A stretch of 37,414 nt of DNA from Anaerolineaceae bacterium (GCA_009885525.1 VFKN01000046.1:1-37414), one strand, 5' to 3'. Shown: positions 26,684 to 35,760, counted from the stretch's first letter. Notes: generated by a model from the letters alone, not told the origin. Program-made: numbers and translations.

Positions 26684-27577
26684 ATGACCGAACACGAAAA
26701 CTTCAAACGTCCGACCACCATACAAGAAATGCTAGAACGCATGGAAAACTTTTCAACACCGGAAGGCTGGCAGCGCGGACTCGACTACAAGCCTGAATCC
26801 AGCGATGTCTTCATTGTTACGCCGCCCAAATGCGGAACCACCTGGATGCAGCAGATCGTCCACGGACTCCGCACACGCGGCTCAATGGATTTTGATGAGA
26901 TCACCCGTGTCGTGCCATGGATCAACATGGCGCATGATATGGGCATTGACATCTATGCGCCGCAGGTTGGTCATCCGCGTGCTTTCAAAACACATGACAC
27001 GCTGAATGAAGCGCCGAAAGGCGGAAAATATATTGTGATCCTGCGCAACCCACAGGACGCGCTGCTCTCTCATTATTATTTTTTTGAGAATTTTTTCTTC
27101 GAAAAAGGCTCGATTGACATTGATACCTTTGCAAGGGATTTTTACTTTCCCAGACGGGCCGTCTTCAAACACATCACAGCGCTTTGGGATCAACGCAATA
27201 ACGAGAACGTTCTGCCTTTATGTTACGAAAACATGAAAGCAGACTTGTCAGAAACCATTGAACGGGTTGCGGAATTTATCGGAATCCCACTAGATGATGA
27301 ATTAAGAGAAATTGTCTTGAGACAGTCGGATATCAAATTTATGCAAGCTCATGAAAACCAATTTGAAGACCACATCATTCGCAAGACACGCAGTCCGGCA
27401 ATGAAACTACCGATGGATGGTCAATTATCCAAGGTACGGGATGGGCAGGTCGGCAGCGCAAAATTATCCGTACCTGAACGGATCAAGAAAGAATTGGATG
27501 ATATCTGGCGTGATGAGGTCGCACCAAAGATCGGATTGGATTCGTATGAAGACTTGCGAAAAGAACTGCTGAATTAA
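26684..27577 (+). CDS. PAPS-dependent sulfotransferase domain protein
   Basis: 5'-PSB-like TPPKCGTTWMQQIVHGLRTRG; ILRNPQDALLSHYYFFENFF; C-terminal SKVRDGQVGSAK. Confidence 0.92.
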   Translation: MTEHENFKRPTTIQEMLERMENFSTPEGWQRGLDYKPESSDVFIVTPPKCGTTWMQQIVHGLRTRGSMDFDEITRVVPWINMAHDMGIDIYAPQVGHPRAFKTHDTLNEAPKGGKYIVILRNPQDALLSHYYFFENFFFEKGSIDIDTFARDFYFPRRAVFKHITALWDQRNNENVLPLCYENMKADLSETIERVAEFIGIPLDDELREIVLRQSDIKFMQAHENQFEDHIIRKTRSPAMKLPMDGQLSKVRDGQVGSAKLSVPERIKKELDDIWRDEVAPKIGLDSYEDLRKELLN

Positions 27578-27599
27578 TCACAACAAAAGGATAACATCC

Positions 27600-28403
27600 A
27601 TGCTTTCCAATTATTCACGCGGACTTACATATTCGATCGCGGCGCTGTATACGCTTTTAGGTTTGCCGTTATTCTTCTTTCCCGAATCACTTTCGGCAGT
27701 CTTTGCATGGAAAGTAACTCCGTTCATGACCATCACCATCGGCGGCTGGTGTCTTGGCAACGCGTGGATAGCTTTCATCACCGCGCGGCGCTGGCAATGG
27801 AATTTAGTGTACACAGCGCTCATCTATCTTTGGGTGTTCGGCATCGGCGAGTTGATCGTATTTTTCGTCTTTCGAGACAAAGTTAAACTTGAGCATCCGA
27901 TCGCATGGCTGTATGCGGTTACATTATTCATCAACGCCGCCGCAGCTCTATTGGGGTTTTTTGAATGGCTGCGGATAAAACCCAACCTTGAATCCAATGG
28001 GGAAAGCATGCAACCCATTCACCGCGTTTATGCAATTATCTTTATAACAACCGTCGGTTTTCTTGGATTGTATGGCATTATCGCGCAGATTGGGTCGGTC
28101 GGAACAAACGGCGGGATATTTCCTGAGATCATGTCGCTCTTCACTTTGCGAAGTTTTGGCGTATTCTACTTTTCCATTGCATTGGCAGTGCTGCCGCTCA
28201 TTTGGGCAAAGAGTCTACTGCCAATTGCTCACCACGCCTTTGCGTCTTACGGCTTGATCGTTTTCATCACCTTTGCAGCACTCATTTACATCCGCCTGTT
28301 TGATTTTGCAAAACACCCGGGCGGGCTACTATATTTTGGCGCGTATCTCATCGTAGGAATTCCACTACTATTTGCCTTCCGAAAGTTCGGCACAGGCACA
28401 TAA
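27600..28403 (+). CDS. hypothetical polytopic membrane protein
   Basis: Multiple hydrophobic segments; no recognised family; short gaps to both neighbours. Confidence 0.85.
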   Translation: MLSNYSRGLTYSIAALYTLLGLPLFFFPESLSAVFAWKVTPFMTITIGGWCLGNAWIAFITARRWQWNLVYTALIYLWVFGIGELIVFFVFRDKVKLEHPIAWLYAVTLFINAAAALLGFFEWLRIKPNLESNGESMQPIHRVYAIIFITTVGFLGLYGIIAQIGSVGTNGGIFPEIMSLFTLRSFGVFYFSIALAVLPLIWAKSLLPIAHHAFASYGLIVFITFAALIYIRLFDFAKHPGGLLYFGAYLIVGIPLLFAFRKFGTGT

Positions 28404-28412
28404 GGAAATCAA

Positions 28413-29789
28413 ATGGAATCTCGAATCTTACAATTAATTGCAGCCTTACGCGCCAGCGGCGTGCGCGTGTCTCTCGCGGAATCCGCTGAAGCATTCTCGG
28501 CAGTTGATCTTATGGGGATTCAAGACCGTGAACATTTTCGTTTATCGCTGCGCGCCACGCTGATTAAAAACTTGAAGGACATTCCCACATTCGATAAATT
28601 ATTCCCGCTATTTTTCGGGACAGGTCAACCGCCGATGCTGGGTGGCAACCCGACGGATGATATGACGCCCGAAGAAGCGCAGATGTGGGCCGAGGCGATG
28701 CAGCAATTCGCGGAGCAACTCCGTCAGCGCATGGAGCGGCTGATGAACGGCGAGCCGCTGACCAAATCGGAGCTAGAGTCGCTCGCGCAGATGGTCGGGC
28801 TGAATCAAGCGGAGAATCTCGACTATCAAAACTGGATGGCGCAGCGTATGATGCGCGCGCTGGCTTTCCCCGAAGTGCAAAAAGCGATGCGAGAGTTAAT
28901 GGAACAACTCGCGCAGATGGGCATGAGCCGCGAGCGGCTTGAACAAATCCGCGGCATGATCCAGCAAAATATGAAGGCGATGCAGGAGCAGATCAATCAA
29001 TTCGCGGGGCAGCGCCTTGCTGAGAACATGAGCGAAAATCCGCGCCAGGATAATGTGGACAGTTTGATGAACCGTCCATTTGAATCATTATCAGATGCGG
29101 ATAAAAAACTTTTACAGCGCGAAGTTCAAAAACTCGCCGCCGCATTGCGGACAAGAATTGCGCTGCGTCAAAAACGCGCCAAAAGCGGAAAGATGGACGC
29201 GAAGGCGACCATCCGTGCGAGTTTGAAATATAACGGCGTGCCGATGGAAATCAAATATCGCAACCGCACGCATAAACCAAAGATCGTGGTCATTTGCGAT
29301 GTGAGTACATCCATGCGTTTTTGCTCCGAGTTGATGCTGAGTTTTCTTTTTGCGCTGCAAGGACAAGTTCGCAAGACACACGCATTTGCATTCATTGATC
29401 ATCTTGAATCCATTTCGGAAGATTTCAGCGGCGCGAATGCGGATGAGGCAATTCAATCCGTTTTATGGCGCATGCCAAGCGGACATTACAACACCGACCT
29501 CGGCAGGGCTTTTCAAAATTTCAACGATGAATATATGGATACGCTCAACAGCGGGACAACGCTCATCATTGTCGGCGATGGGCGCAACAACTACAACGAT
29601 CCACGTCTGGATGTATTCTCCACGATGACGCGCCGCGCCACGCGCACCATCTGGTTGAATCCCGAACCACCCATCATGTGGCACGGCGACAGTGACATGC
29701 CCCAATACGCACCGCTGTGCAGTGACGTGTTGAAGGTCAGCAATTTGAAGGAACTCGCTGAGGCGGTAGATGCATTGATGGCGGGATAG
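28413..29789 (+). CDS. VWA domain protein, CoxE-like
   Basis: MIDAS DVSTSM, downstream YNTDLGRA and VGDGRNNY; IWLNPEPP segment typical of CoxE-like proteins. Confidence 0.93.
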   Translation: MESRILQLIAALRASGVRVSLAESAEAFSAVDLMGIQDREHFRLSLRATLIKNLKDIPTFDKLFPLFFGTGQPPMLGGNPTDDMTPEEAQMWAEAMQQFAEQLRQRMERLMNGEPLTKSELESLAQMVGLNQAENLDYQNWMAQRMMRALAFPEVQKAMRELMEQLAQMGMSRERLEQIRGMIQQNMKAMQEQINQFAGQRLAENMSENPRQDNVDSLMNRPFESLSDADKKLLQREVQKLAAALRTRIALRQKRAKSGKMDAKATIRASLKYNGVPMEIKYRNRTHKPKIVVICDVSTSMRFCSELMLSFLFALQGQVRKTHAFAFIDHLESISEDFSGANADEAIQSVLWRMPSGHYNTDLGRAFQNFNDEYMDTLNSGTTLIIVGDGRNNYNDPRLDVFSTMTRRATRTIWLNPEPPIMWHGDSDMPQYAPLCSDVLKVSNLKELAEAVDALMAG

Positions 29790-29807
29790 TTGCGGTAAAC
29801 TTGGCGC

Positions 29808-30941
29808 ATGCCTAATTCACTTAGTGAACTAAACACAATCATCATCGGTGCCGGGCCAGCTGGGCTGGCAGTTGCTGCATGTCTTAAACAATCTGGCATA
29901 CAACCCATTATTTTGGAGCAAAGCGACAAAGTGGGGTCTGCCTGGCATCGACATTATGACCGTCTCCATTTACATACGGACAAAAAGAATTCCGAATTGC
30001 CTTTCGCGCCTTTCCCAAAGAGTTATCCGCGCTACCCATCGCGCGATCAATTAATTGATTATCTTGAGTCGTACGCGAAAAAATTCGATTTGGATATTCG
30101 CTTCAATCAGCAAGTAACCACAGCGCAGCGGGAAAATAATCGTTGGGAGATACAAACCCAGGATGCACATTATCACACGCCCAATCTTGTAATTGCAGCA
30201 GGAAATGCGCGTGAGCCATTTATCCCTGAATGGAAGGGACGCGATTCATTCAAAGGCAAAGTCATCCATAGCTCCGAGTATAAAAACGGGGAGCAATTTA
30301 AAGGGCAGAATATTTTGGTCGTGGGGTTTGGCAACTCCGGCGGCGAGATCGCTATTGATTTGTGGGAGCATGAAGCAAAACCTGGCATTGCAGTGCAAAA
30401 TGCCATAAATGTAATCCCGCGTGAACTTTTTGGGATTCCCATTCTATCCATTGGCGTTGTGCAAAACATTATGCCTGCCTGGATGGCAGATGCAGTTAAT
30501 GCGCCAATCCTGCGCGCGGTGATCGGGGATATCACAAAGTATGGTCTCCGTAAACTGCCCTATGGACCCGCGACTCAAATTCAAAACGATAAGCATATCC
30601 CGTTGATTGATGTCGGCACGCTCAACCTCATTAGGCAAGGACATGTCAATGTTTATTCGGGGGTGGCAGAGTTTACAGAAAACGGGATTAAATTTGCGGA
30701 CGGAAAAGAAGCGCGGTTCGATGCCGTGATTCTGGCCACGGGCTACCAGCCACGAGTCGATTCGTTTCTAAATGCAGCAAATGTATATGACAAAATCGGC
30801 GCGCCAATTTCCTCTGGCCGCGAAGCGTCGGTGACGGGTTTATATTTCTGTGGATATTACGTCTCCCCCACCGGTATGTTGCGAGAGATCGCAATGGAGG
30901 CGAAGCGCATCAGCACGGAAATTATGCGAAACATAGTGTGA
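29808..30941 (+). CDS. flavin-containing monooxygenase / NAD(P)-FAD oxidoreductase (YUCCA-like)
   Basis: IIIGAGPAGLAVAACL; FKGKVIHSSEYK; ILVVGFGNSGGEIAIDL; VILATGYQP. Confidence 0.92.
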   Translation: MPNSLSELNTIIIGAGPAGLAVAACLKQSGIQPIILEQSDKVGSAWHRHYDRLHLHTDKKNSELPFAPFPKSYPRYPSRDQLIDYLESYAKKFDLDIRFNQQVTTAQRENNRWEIQTQDAHYHTPNLVIAAGNAREPFIPEWKGRDSFKGKVIHSSEYKNGEQFKGQNILVVGFGNSGGEIAIDLWEHEAKPGIAVQNAINVIPRELFGIPILSIGVVQNIMPAWMADAVNAPILRAVIGDITKYGLRKLPYGPATQIQNDKHIPLIDVGTLNLIRQGHVNVYSGVAEFTENGIKFADGKEARFDAVILATGYQPRVDSFLNAANVYDKIGAPISSGREASVTGLYFCGYYVSPTGMLREIAMEAKRISTEIMRNIV

Positions 30942-30971
30942 ACGCCGGATAAAATATATTTGACTGAAATA

Positions 30972-31003
30972 AAAATCGCCTTCCATTGATCGAAGGCGAT
31001 TTT
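30972..31003. terminator. bidirectional terminator hairpin
   Basis: aaaatcgccttc / gaaggcgatttt, perfect 12-bp stem with 8-nt loop between convergent genes. Confidence 0.9.
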
Positions 31004-31069
31004 GTGTTTAATCTACTCCGACCTGGGATCAAATCGGCACGCACCAAGTTCCAAAGCAGCCGGCAATTC

Positions 31070-32137
31070 CTAAAGTAATGGCAGCAACAAATCAAGAGTT
31101 TGTTGTGCTGTTAAATTCCAAGTGAATTGTGCAGCATGCGTCCTGCCGCGCTGACGTAATTCGCCTTGAAGCGCCGAATCTGAAATAAAACTTTCGATCT
31201 TTTCTATGATGTCATCCACATTGAGCGGGTCAAAATATAGTGCGGCTTTGCCGCCGACCTCAGGCAAAGAAGCAGCGTGCGAACTCAATACCGGGCAGCC
31301 GCAATTCATTGCTTCGAGGGTCGGCAAGCCAAAGCCTTCATAAAATGAAGGAAAAATAAAACCGCAGGCATGTTCGTAGAGCGCCTTTAATTTCGGATCG
31401 TTGACATAATCCAATTGGATAATATTTTTAGGAAGTTGATTAAGTCCGGTGTTTTGGAAAATACTTTTGAAACCACCTCTTACGAAAGCGAACTGCATTT
31501 CGCCATTGAGTCTGGCCGCCACTTCGAGCAGCCGCGCCATATTCTTATGCGGGCTCTGACTGGCAACCATCAACATATAAGGCTTATCGCGCAATCCATG
31601 CGCATCGAGAATGGTTTCGTCAGATTCGATTTGTTGAAGATGATCACCGCCAAGCAGAATCACCTCGAAGCGGCGCGGATCGCAATTAAGATGATGCGCC
31701 AATTCACGTTGAGAGAAAACTGAATCAGTAAAAATGAAGCGGGCGCGTTTAGCAATCTGACGAAAGACAAAACGATATTTAATTTTAAACATCCGCGAAT
31801 AGGCATCGGGCACAGCAAACACTGAAGCATCGTGAAAGGTCACGGCTTGATTGGCGTAAAAGGCGGGACCAATATTGGATGGCGAAAACAGGAATTCGCC
31901 CTTCAGCCATAAAGGTAGATCAAGTTGCTCCCATACATTACCGCGATTTTTGCCAATGATTTTCAATGCGATATTTTTCCACATGGGGCGCGGAAAATCT
32001 TCCGGCGGCGCGAGACAGATCAACTCCACGTTTGGGTTGAGCGTGTCGAATGCGCGCAATAATTCGTGGGTATAACGCTGCACACCCGTCAGCGTGTGAG
32101 TCAAAAAACGCCCATTGATGAAGATGCTTCTGCTCAT
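31070..32137 (-). CDS. glycosyltransferase family 4 protein
   Basis: INGRFLTHTLTGVQRYTHELLRAF; HNMARLLEVAARL after VASQSPHK; PSFYEGFGLPTLEAMNCGCPVLSSHAASLPEVGG; start refined to 32137 (ATGA overlap). Confidence 0.94.
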   Translation of the reverse strand: MSRSIFINGRFLTHTLTGVQRYTHELLRAFDTLNPNVELICLAPPEDFPRPMWKNIALKIIGKNRGNVWEQLDLPLWLKGEFLFSPSNIGPAFYANQAVTFHDASVFAVPDAYSRMFKIKYRFVFRQIAKRARFIFTDSVFSQRELAHHLNCDPRRFEVILLGGDHLQQIESDETILDAHGLRDKPYMLMVASQSPHKNMARLLEVAARLNGEMQFAFVRGGFKSIFQNTGLNQLPKNIIQLDYVNDPKLKALYEHACGFIFPSFYEGFGLPTLEAMNCGCPVLSSHAASLPEVGGKAALYFDPLNVDDIIEKIESFISDSALQGELRQRGRTHAAQFTWNLTAQQTLDLLLPLL

Positions 32138-33285
32138 GAATTTCCTGTTAGCGTGATGGATATCTGAAATTCGCGCCACGCATTTTCAACCAACTCAGCG
32201 GCTTCATGGCGGAAGCGCGCATTGGAAAAACGTTCGGCATTTTTGCGGGAGTTCTCAACAGTGAACGCGGACGCATTGGCTTCAAAAGTATGCACCGCAT
32301 CCTGCAATGCATTCGCGGTTTGCGGGTGGAAGAAAATACCGGTGGGAGAATCTTCGCTTAAGCCAATCACAGTTTCGGTCAAGCCGCCTTCGCCAAAAGC
32401 AATCACCGGCGCGCCGCATGCCTGCGCCTCGATGGGCATAATTCCAAAATCCTCTTTGGCGGCAAAAATAAAAGCCTTGCATCTCTGCATGTGATCGCGC
32501 AAAACATTATCGGGTTGATAACCGAGCCATTGTATATTGGGCGCGGTTATTTTTTTCAGCAGCGGAGATTCAGGGCCGTCGCCGATGACGATGAGTTTTT
32601 TATCGGGCATGGACTTAAAGGCTTGCAGAATCACATCGAAGCGTTTGTAAGGCACCAGCCGCGAAGCCGCGAGATAGAAATCTTCGCGGGCTGCACCCGG
32701 GATAAATTTATCCGTATCCACCGGCGGATAAAAAACGCGGGCCGCGCGCCGATATATTTTTTCCACGCGGCGTTTGATAAAGCGCGAATTGCCAAGCAAA
32801 ATATCGGGGCGATTGGCAGCGATCACATCCCAGTTGCGGATATAGTGCAAGAGCGCGCGCGCCGCAATATCTTTCAACATGCTGAAATCGCTGTTATTCA
32901 AATACGTGCTTTGCAGGTCCCACGCATAACGCATCGGGCTGTGAATGTATGCAATATGCAGTTGATCGGGGCCGGTGATGACGCCCTTGGAAACGGCGTG
33001 GCAATTGGAAATCACAATATCATAGGCTGAAACATCCAACTGTTCCACAGCCAGCGGCATCAGCGGCAGGAAATGCCTGTAGTTATTTCGGTTAATAAAA
33101 GGGAAGTTTTGCAGAAAAGAAGTGTGAACAGATTTACCCTGTAAAAAACCACGCTCAGATTGCGGCATGAAGTCGAACAATGCGAATACATCAGCATCGG
33201 GAAAAACACATAAAAGTTGCTCAATAACTTTTTCCGACCCGGCATAGGTAACAAACCATTCGTGAACAATTGCAATTTTTTTCAT
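32134..33285 (-). CDS. glycosyltransferase family 4 protein (WbaZ-like)
   Basis: MKKIAIVHEWFVTYAGSEKVIEQLLCVFPDADVFALFD; YIHSPMRYAWD; FIFAAKEDFGIMPIEAQACGAPVIAFGEGGLTETV; start refined to 33285. Confidence 0.94.
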   Translation of the reverse strand: MKKIAIVHEWFVTYAGSEKVIEQLLCVFPDADVFALFDFMPQSERGFLQGKSVHTSFLQNFPFINRNNYRHFLPLMPLAVEQLDVSAYDIVISNCHAVSKGVITGPDQLHIAYIHSPMRYAWDLQSTYLNNSDFSMLKDIAARALLHYIRNWDVIAANRPDILLGNSRFIKRRVEKIYRRAARVFYPPVDTDKFIPGAAREDFYLAASRLVPYKRFDVILQAFKSMPDKKLIVIGDGPESPLLKKITAPNIQWLGYQPDNVLRDHMQRCKAFIFAAKEDFGIMPIEAQACGAPVIAFGEGGLTETVIGLSEDSPTGIFFHPQTANALQDAVHTFEANASAFTVENSRKNAERFSNARFRHEAAELVENAWREFQISITLTGNS

Positions 33286-33495
33286 GGCAAGGCAATACGC
33301 ACAAGTTTTGTGTTTAATTTCAGCCAACGACATAGGATCATGGATTTTAATTATATAATAGAAGCAAGATAGAACAGAGGAGATTAAGTATCTGCAGGCA
33401 ACTAATCATCGCATTGTTATAATCTTTTCACCCCTTCGGGGTTAACTGCGTAATGTAAGCAAGTCACCATACACAGAATTTTCCCTCATCCCCAG

Positions 33496-33517
33496 CCCTT
33501 CCCCCGATGGGGAAGGG
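33496..33517. repeat. 9-bp perfect hairpin cccttcccc-cgat-ggggaaggg, intergenic
   Basis: Direct reading; upstream context ccctcatccccag resembles the 17.6-kb copy ccctcaccctg. Confidence 0.8.
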
Positions 33518-33550
33518 AGTTTCCTAATATTAAATATCGAGGCAGGCAAA

Positions 33551-34786
33551 ATGAAACTCAGCAAAGTAACGAATATATTATTGGCATTTGCAATTCTTAT
33601 TTCCTCGCAACTGGCGTGTCAAACGCTGATCGCGCCTACACCAAGCGCGTTACCGCCAAAAGTGACTGAGGCAGCGCCAACTTCTGCAGACACTCCTGCC
33701 GCGCCAACCGATGACGAGATCAAGGCCGGGATTCAACGCTCACTGGATTTATATGCGGAAGCGTACACAAATAATAAACCGGATGTTTTAGATCAAGTGA
33801 TTGACAGCGAGAATAAACCTTTTTATCGAATTGTGCGAAACCGTTTCGATGAATTTCAAAAATCATATCTGGCAGGACAAATTGAATTTGAGTATGTTGT
33901 TGTCGATATTACCAAGCGTGAATACGGGTTCGTGATTGCGCACATCGAAGGAGGGAACGGGTTGAATGCAGCAGACTGGCCTTTTCGTCAACTCGGCGGC
34001 AATTGGGTGTTAAGTGAACCAACCGTCAAACAGGCAGGTGAACCTGTACGGACTGAAACCGATCATTTTATTTTTACTACATATCCCTGGGCAGATAATG
34101 TCAACCAAAAAATCATGGATATGATGGAGACCGCCCGCAGCGATGTTGAAAAGATACTTGGCAAGGCTCCCGAAGAAAAAGCGAACGTAAAGATCATGCC
34201 TATTTACGGATTAAGTCCATTCAATCCGATGAACGCCATTGCGCTTTACATGTCGGAACAGGGTCCGATCAAAAACATCATTGAAGTGTATACGCCCTTC
34301 TCATATGTCTATGGAACTTACGATCCCGCATTTGGCTGGGACGGCGAATTGCAAACAACGCTCACGCATGAATATACTCACATGGTTCACGCGCGGGTAT
34401 TCGACAAAGCGGGTCGACTGTCTAGTTGGATGTCTGAGGGGTTGGCGGAATATGTTTCGTCTTCGAATAACGATAAAATCTACTACGCGTGCAATGCAAT
34501 GCGCTCCGGCACGTTTATCCCAATCCTTGATGAGACCGGCGCAGTTTTCAAACAGGATTTAATGCATCTCACCATGCTCACAGAAAACGTGGGACTTGCT
34601 TACAATTATTCTCAATCACTTGTCAAATTCACTGTGGATAATTATGGCGGATTGGATGGCTTCTGGAAACTTGCCGGGTCACTCGACAAGACCAGTGATT
34701 TTAGAAAAGCAGTGCAGGATGCGTTTGGAATCCCTTATGATGAATACAACGAGAAATGGCTGAAGTGGCTAAAAGCCCAGTGTTAA
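33551..34786 (+). CDS. lipoprotein metallopeptidase (gluzincin / peptidase MA-like)
   Basis: Lipobox-like SQLAC; TLTHEYTHMVHARV (HExxH) followed by SWMSEGLAEYVSS glutamate; N-terminal NTF2-like segment. Confidence 0.85.
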   Translation: MKLSKVTNILLAFAILISSQLACQTLIAPTPSALPPKVTEAAPTSADTPAAPTDDEIKAGIQRSLDLYAEAYTNNKPDVLDQVIDSENKPFYRIVRNRFDEFQKSYLAGQIEFEYVVVDITKREYGFVIAHIEGGNGLNAADWPFRQLGGNWVLSEPTVKQAGEPVRTETDHFIFTTYPWADNVNQKIMDMMETARSDVEKILGKAPEEKANVKIMPIYGLSPFNPMNAIALYMSEQGPIKNIIEVYTPFSYVYGTYDPAFGWDGELQTTLTHEYTHMVHARVFDKAGRLSSWMSEGLAEYVSSSNNDKIYYACNAMRSGTFIPILDETGAVFKQDLMHLTMLTENVGLAYNYSQSLVKFTVDNYGGLDGFWKLAGSLDKTSDFRKAVQDAFGIPYDEYNEKWLKWLKAQC

Positions 34787-34986
34787 TAACACACCTTACG
34801 CAAAATTCTTATGCAGCCAGAGTTCCCGCCTGCCAACGACGCCCTGACGTAAACGTCTGGGCTACTCTTACGAAGCCGCCTCCGGCAGCTCAGCCTGCGA
34901 AGCAGGCTTCGTAACAGTAGCACGGGGATTTATTCCCGTGCGGCGTCGGCAAAGGATTAACCTTGCTGCGTAAGGTGAGTTAATAA
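34783..34986. mobile_element. MITE-like element 2: 190-bp core (34790-34979) flanked by 7-bp direct repeats TTAATAA
   Basis: Left end cacaccttacg (34790), right end cgtaaggtgag (34969-34979); TTAATAA at 34783-34789 and 34980-34986. Confidence 0.7.
34841..34940. repeat. hairpin chain inside element 2
   Basis: gccctgacgtaaacgtctgggc (34841-34862), tacgaagcc...ggcttcgta with inner gcctgcgaagcaggc (34869-34913), cacggggatttattcccgtg (34921-34940). Confidence 0.85.
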
Positions 34987-35016
34987 CACACCTTACGATT
35001 TGACATGCCCAGCTAA

Positions 35017-35499
35017 CTATTGAACAATCACTGTGATCCTGAACATAATGGAAGGCATCATGCAGGGTGGATTTGACTTGAGGCATTGAGGATTACCAAC
35101 AGCGGTCAAGTTCGCGGTTCCCGGAGTATGCGCATCGAAAATTCCCTGAGCGCCTTTGACCACCAACACGCCCATGTGGAGACTAATCACGGATTGGTCA
35201 TCAATCGCGACATCCCAATCATACACATCCGTGCCAAGGTTCAACAGGAAACTATCGCCAACGCGTAAATTCAACGTTTTGCCATTATCATTCAATGTGA
35301 CGGTATCTGAACTGCTGACATGATCAATTGCAACGGGGGGGTCACCGGCGCTTACTTGAGTCAAAGCCGGTTCGGCAGTGGTTATGGTAAGTTCAGGCAC
35401 ATACGACTCAGTTGCAGGCACTGCTGTGATTGACGGCGTAGTGCAAGCCGACAGAATTATGGGCAAAATAACAATAAAGATCAGGGAAAGAAATTTCAT
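35017..35499 (-). CDS. small lipoprotein, possibly chagasin/I42-inhibitor-like
   Basis: Lipobox IILSAC; LNLRVGDSFLLNLGTDVYDWDVAI ... FDAHTPGTANLTAVGNPQC; start refined to 35499 (MKFLSLIF). Confidence 0.75.
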   Translation of the reverse strand: MKFLSLIFIVILPIILSACTTPSITAVPATESYVPELTITTAEPALTQVSAGDPPVAIDHVSSSDTVTLNDNGKTLNLRVGDSFLLNLGTDVYDWDVAIDDQSVISLHMGVLVVKGAQGIFDAHTPGTANLTAVGNPQCLKSNPPCMMPSIMFRITVIVQ

Positions 35500-35595
35500 T
35501 TGTATTACTCCTTTGTTTTTCACATTATGTAACAGACGATAGATTGCAATGATAAGTTCCTATATTTAGCCAGCGAACTTGATAAAATCACTCTA

Positions 35596-35760
35596 ATGGA
35601 GCGAAAAGTGAACACCAACTATCAACAGATCCTGACAGAAATTTTTGAAGGGACAAAACCATTAACTGGCAAGACGTTTCAGGTTGGAGATGTAGGGTGC
35701 GAGCCCTCGAAGACTCACAACCAAAACAGGGATTTCTATTTTTTAATTTCAGAACTGTAA
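35596..35760 (+). CDS. possible small ORF, 54 aa (MERKVNTNYQQILTEIFEGTKPLTGKTFQVGDVGCEPSKTHNQNRDFYFLISEL)
   Basis: Below the track size cutoff; no recognised family. Confidence 0.3.
   Translation: MERKVNTNYQQILTEIFEGTKPLTGKTFQVGDVGCEPSKTHNQNRDFYFLISEL

Noticed and set aside
28685-28942. 85-aa plus-strand ORF
   Set aside because: Alternative frame inside the VWA gene, rich in Arg/Ala/Gly as expected for an out-of-frame reading.
32491-33030. 179-aa plus-strand ORF
   Set aside because: Antisense to the WbaZ-like GT4 gene.
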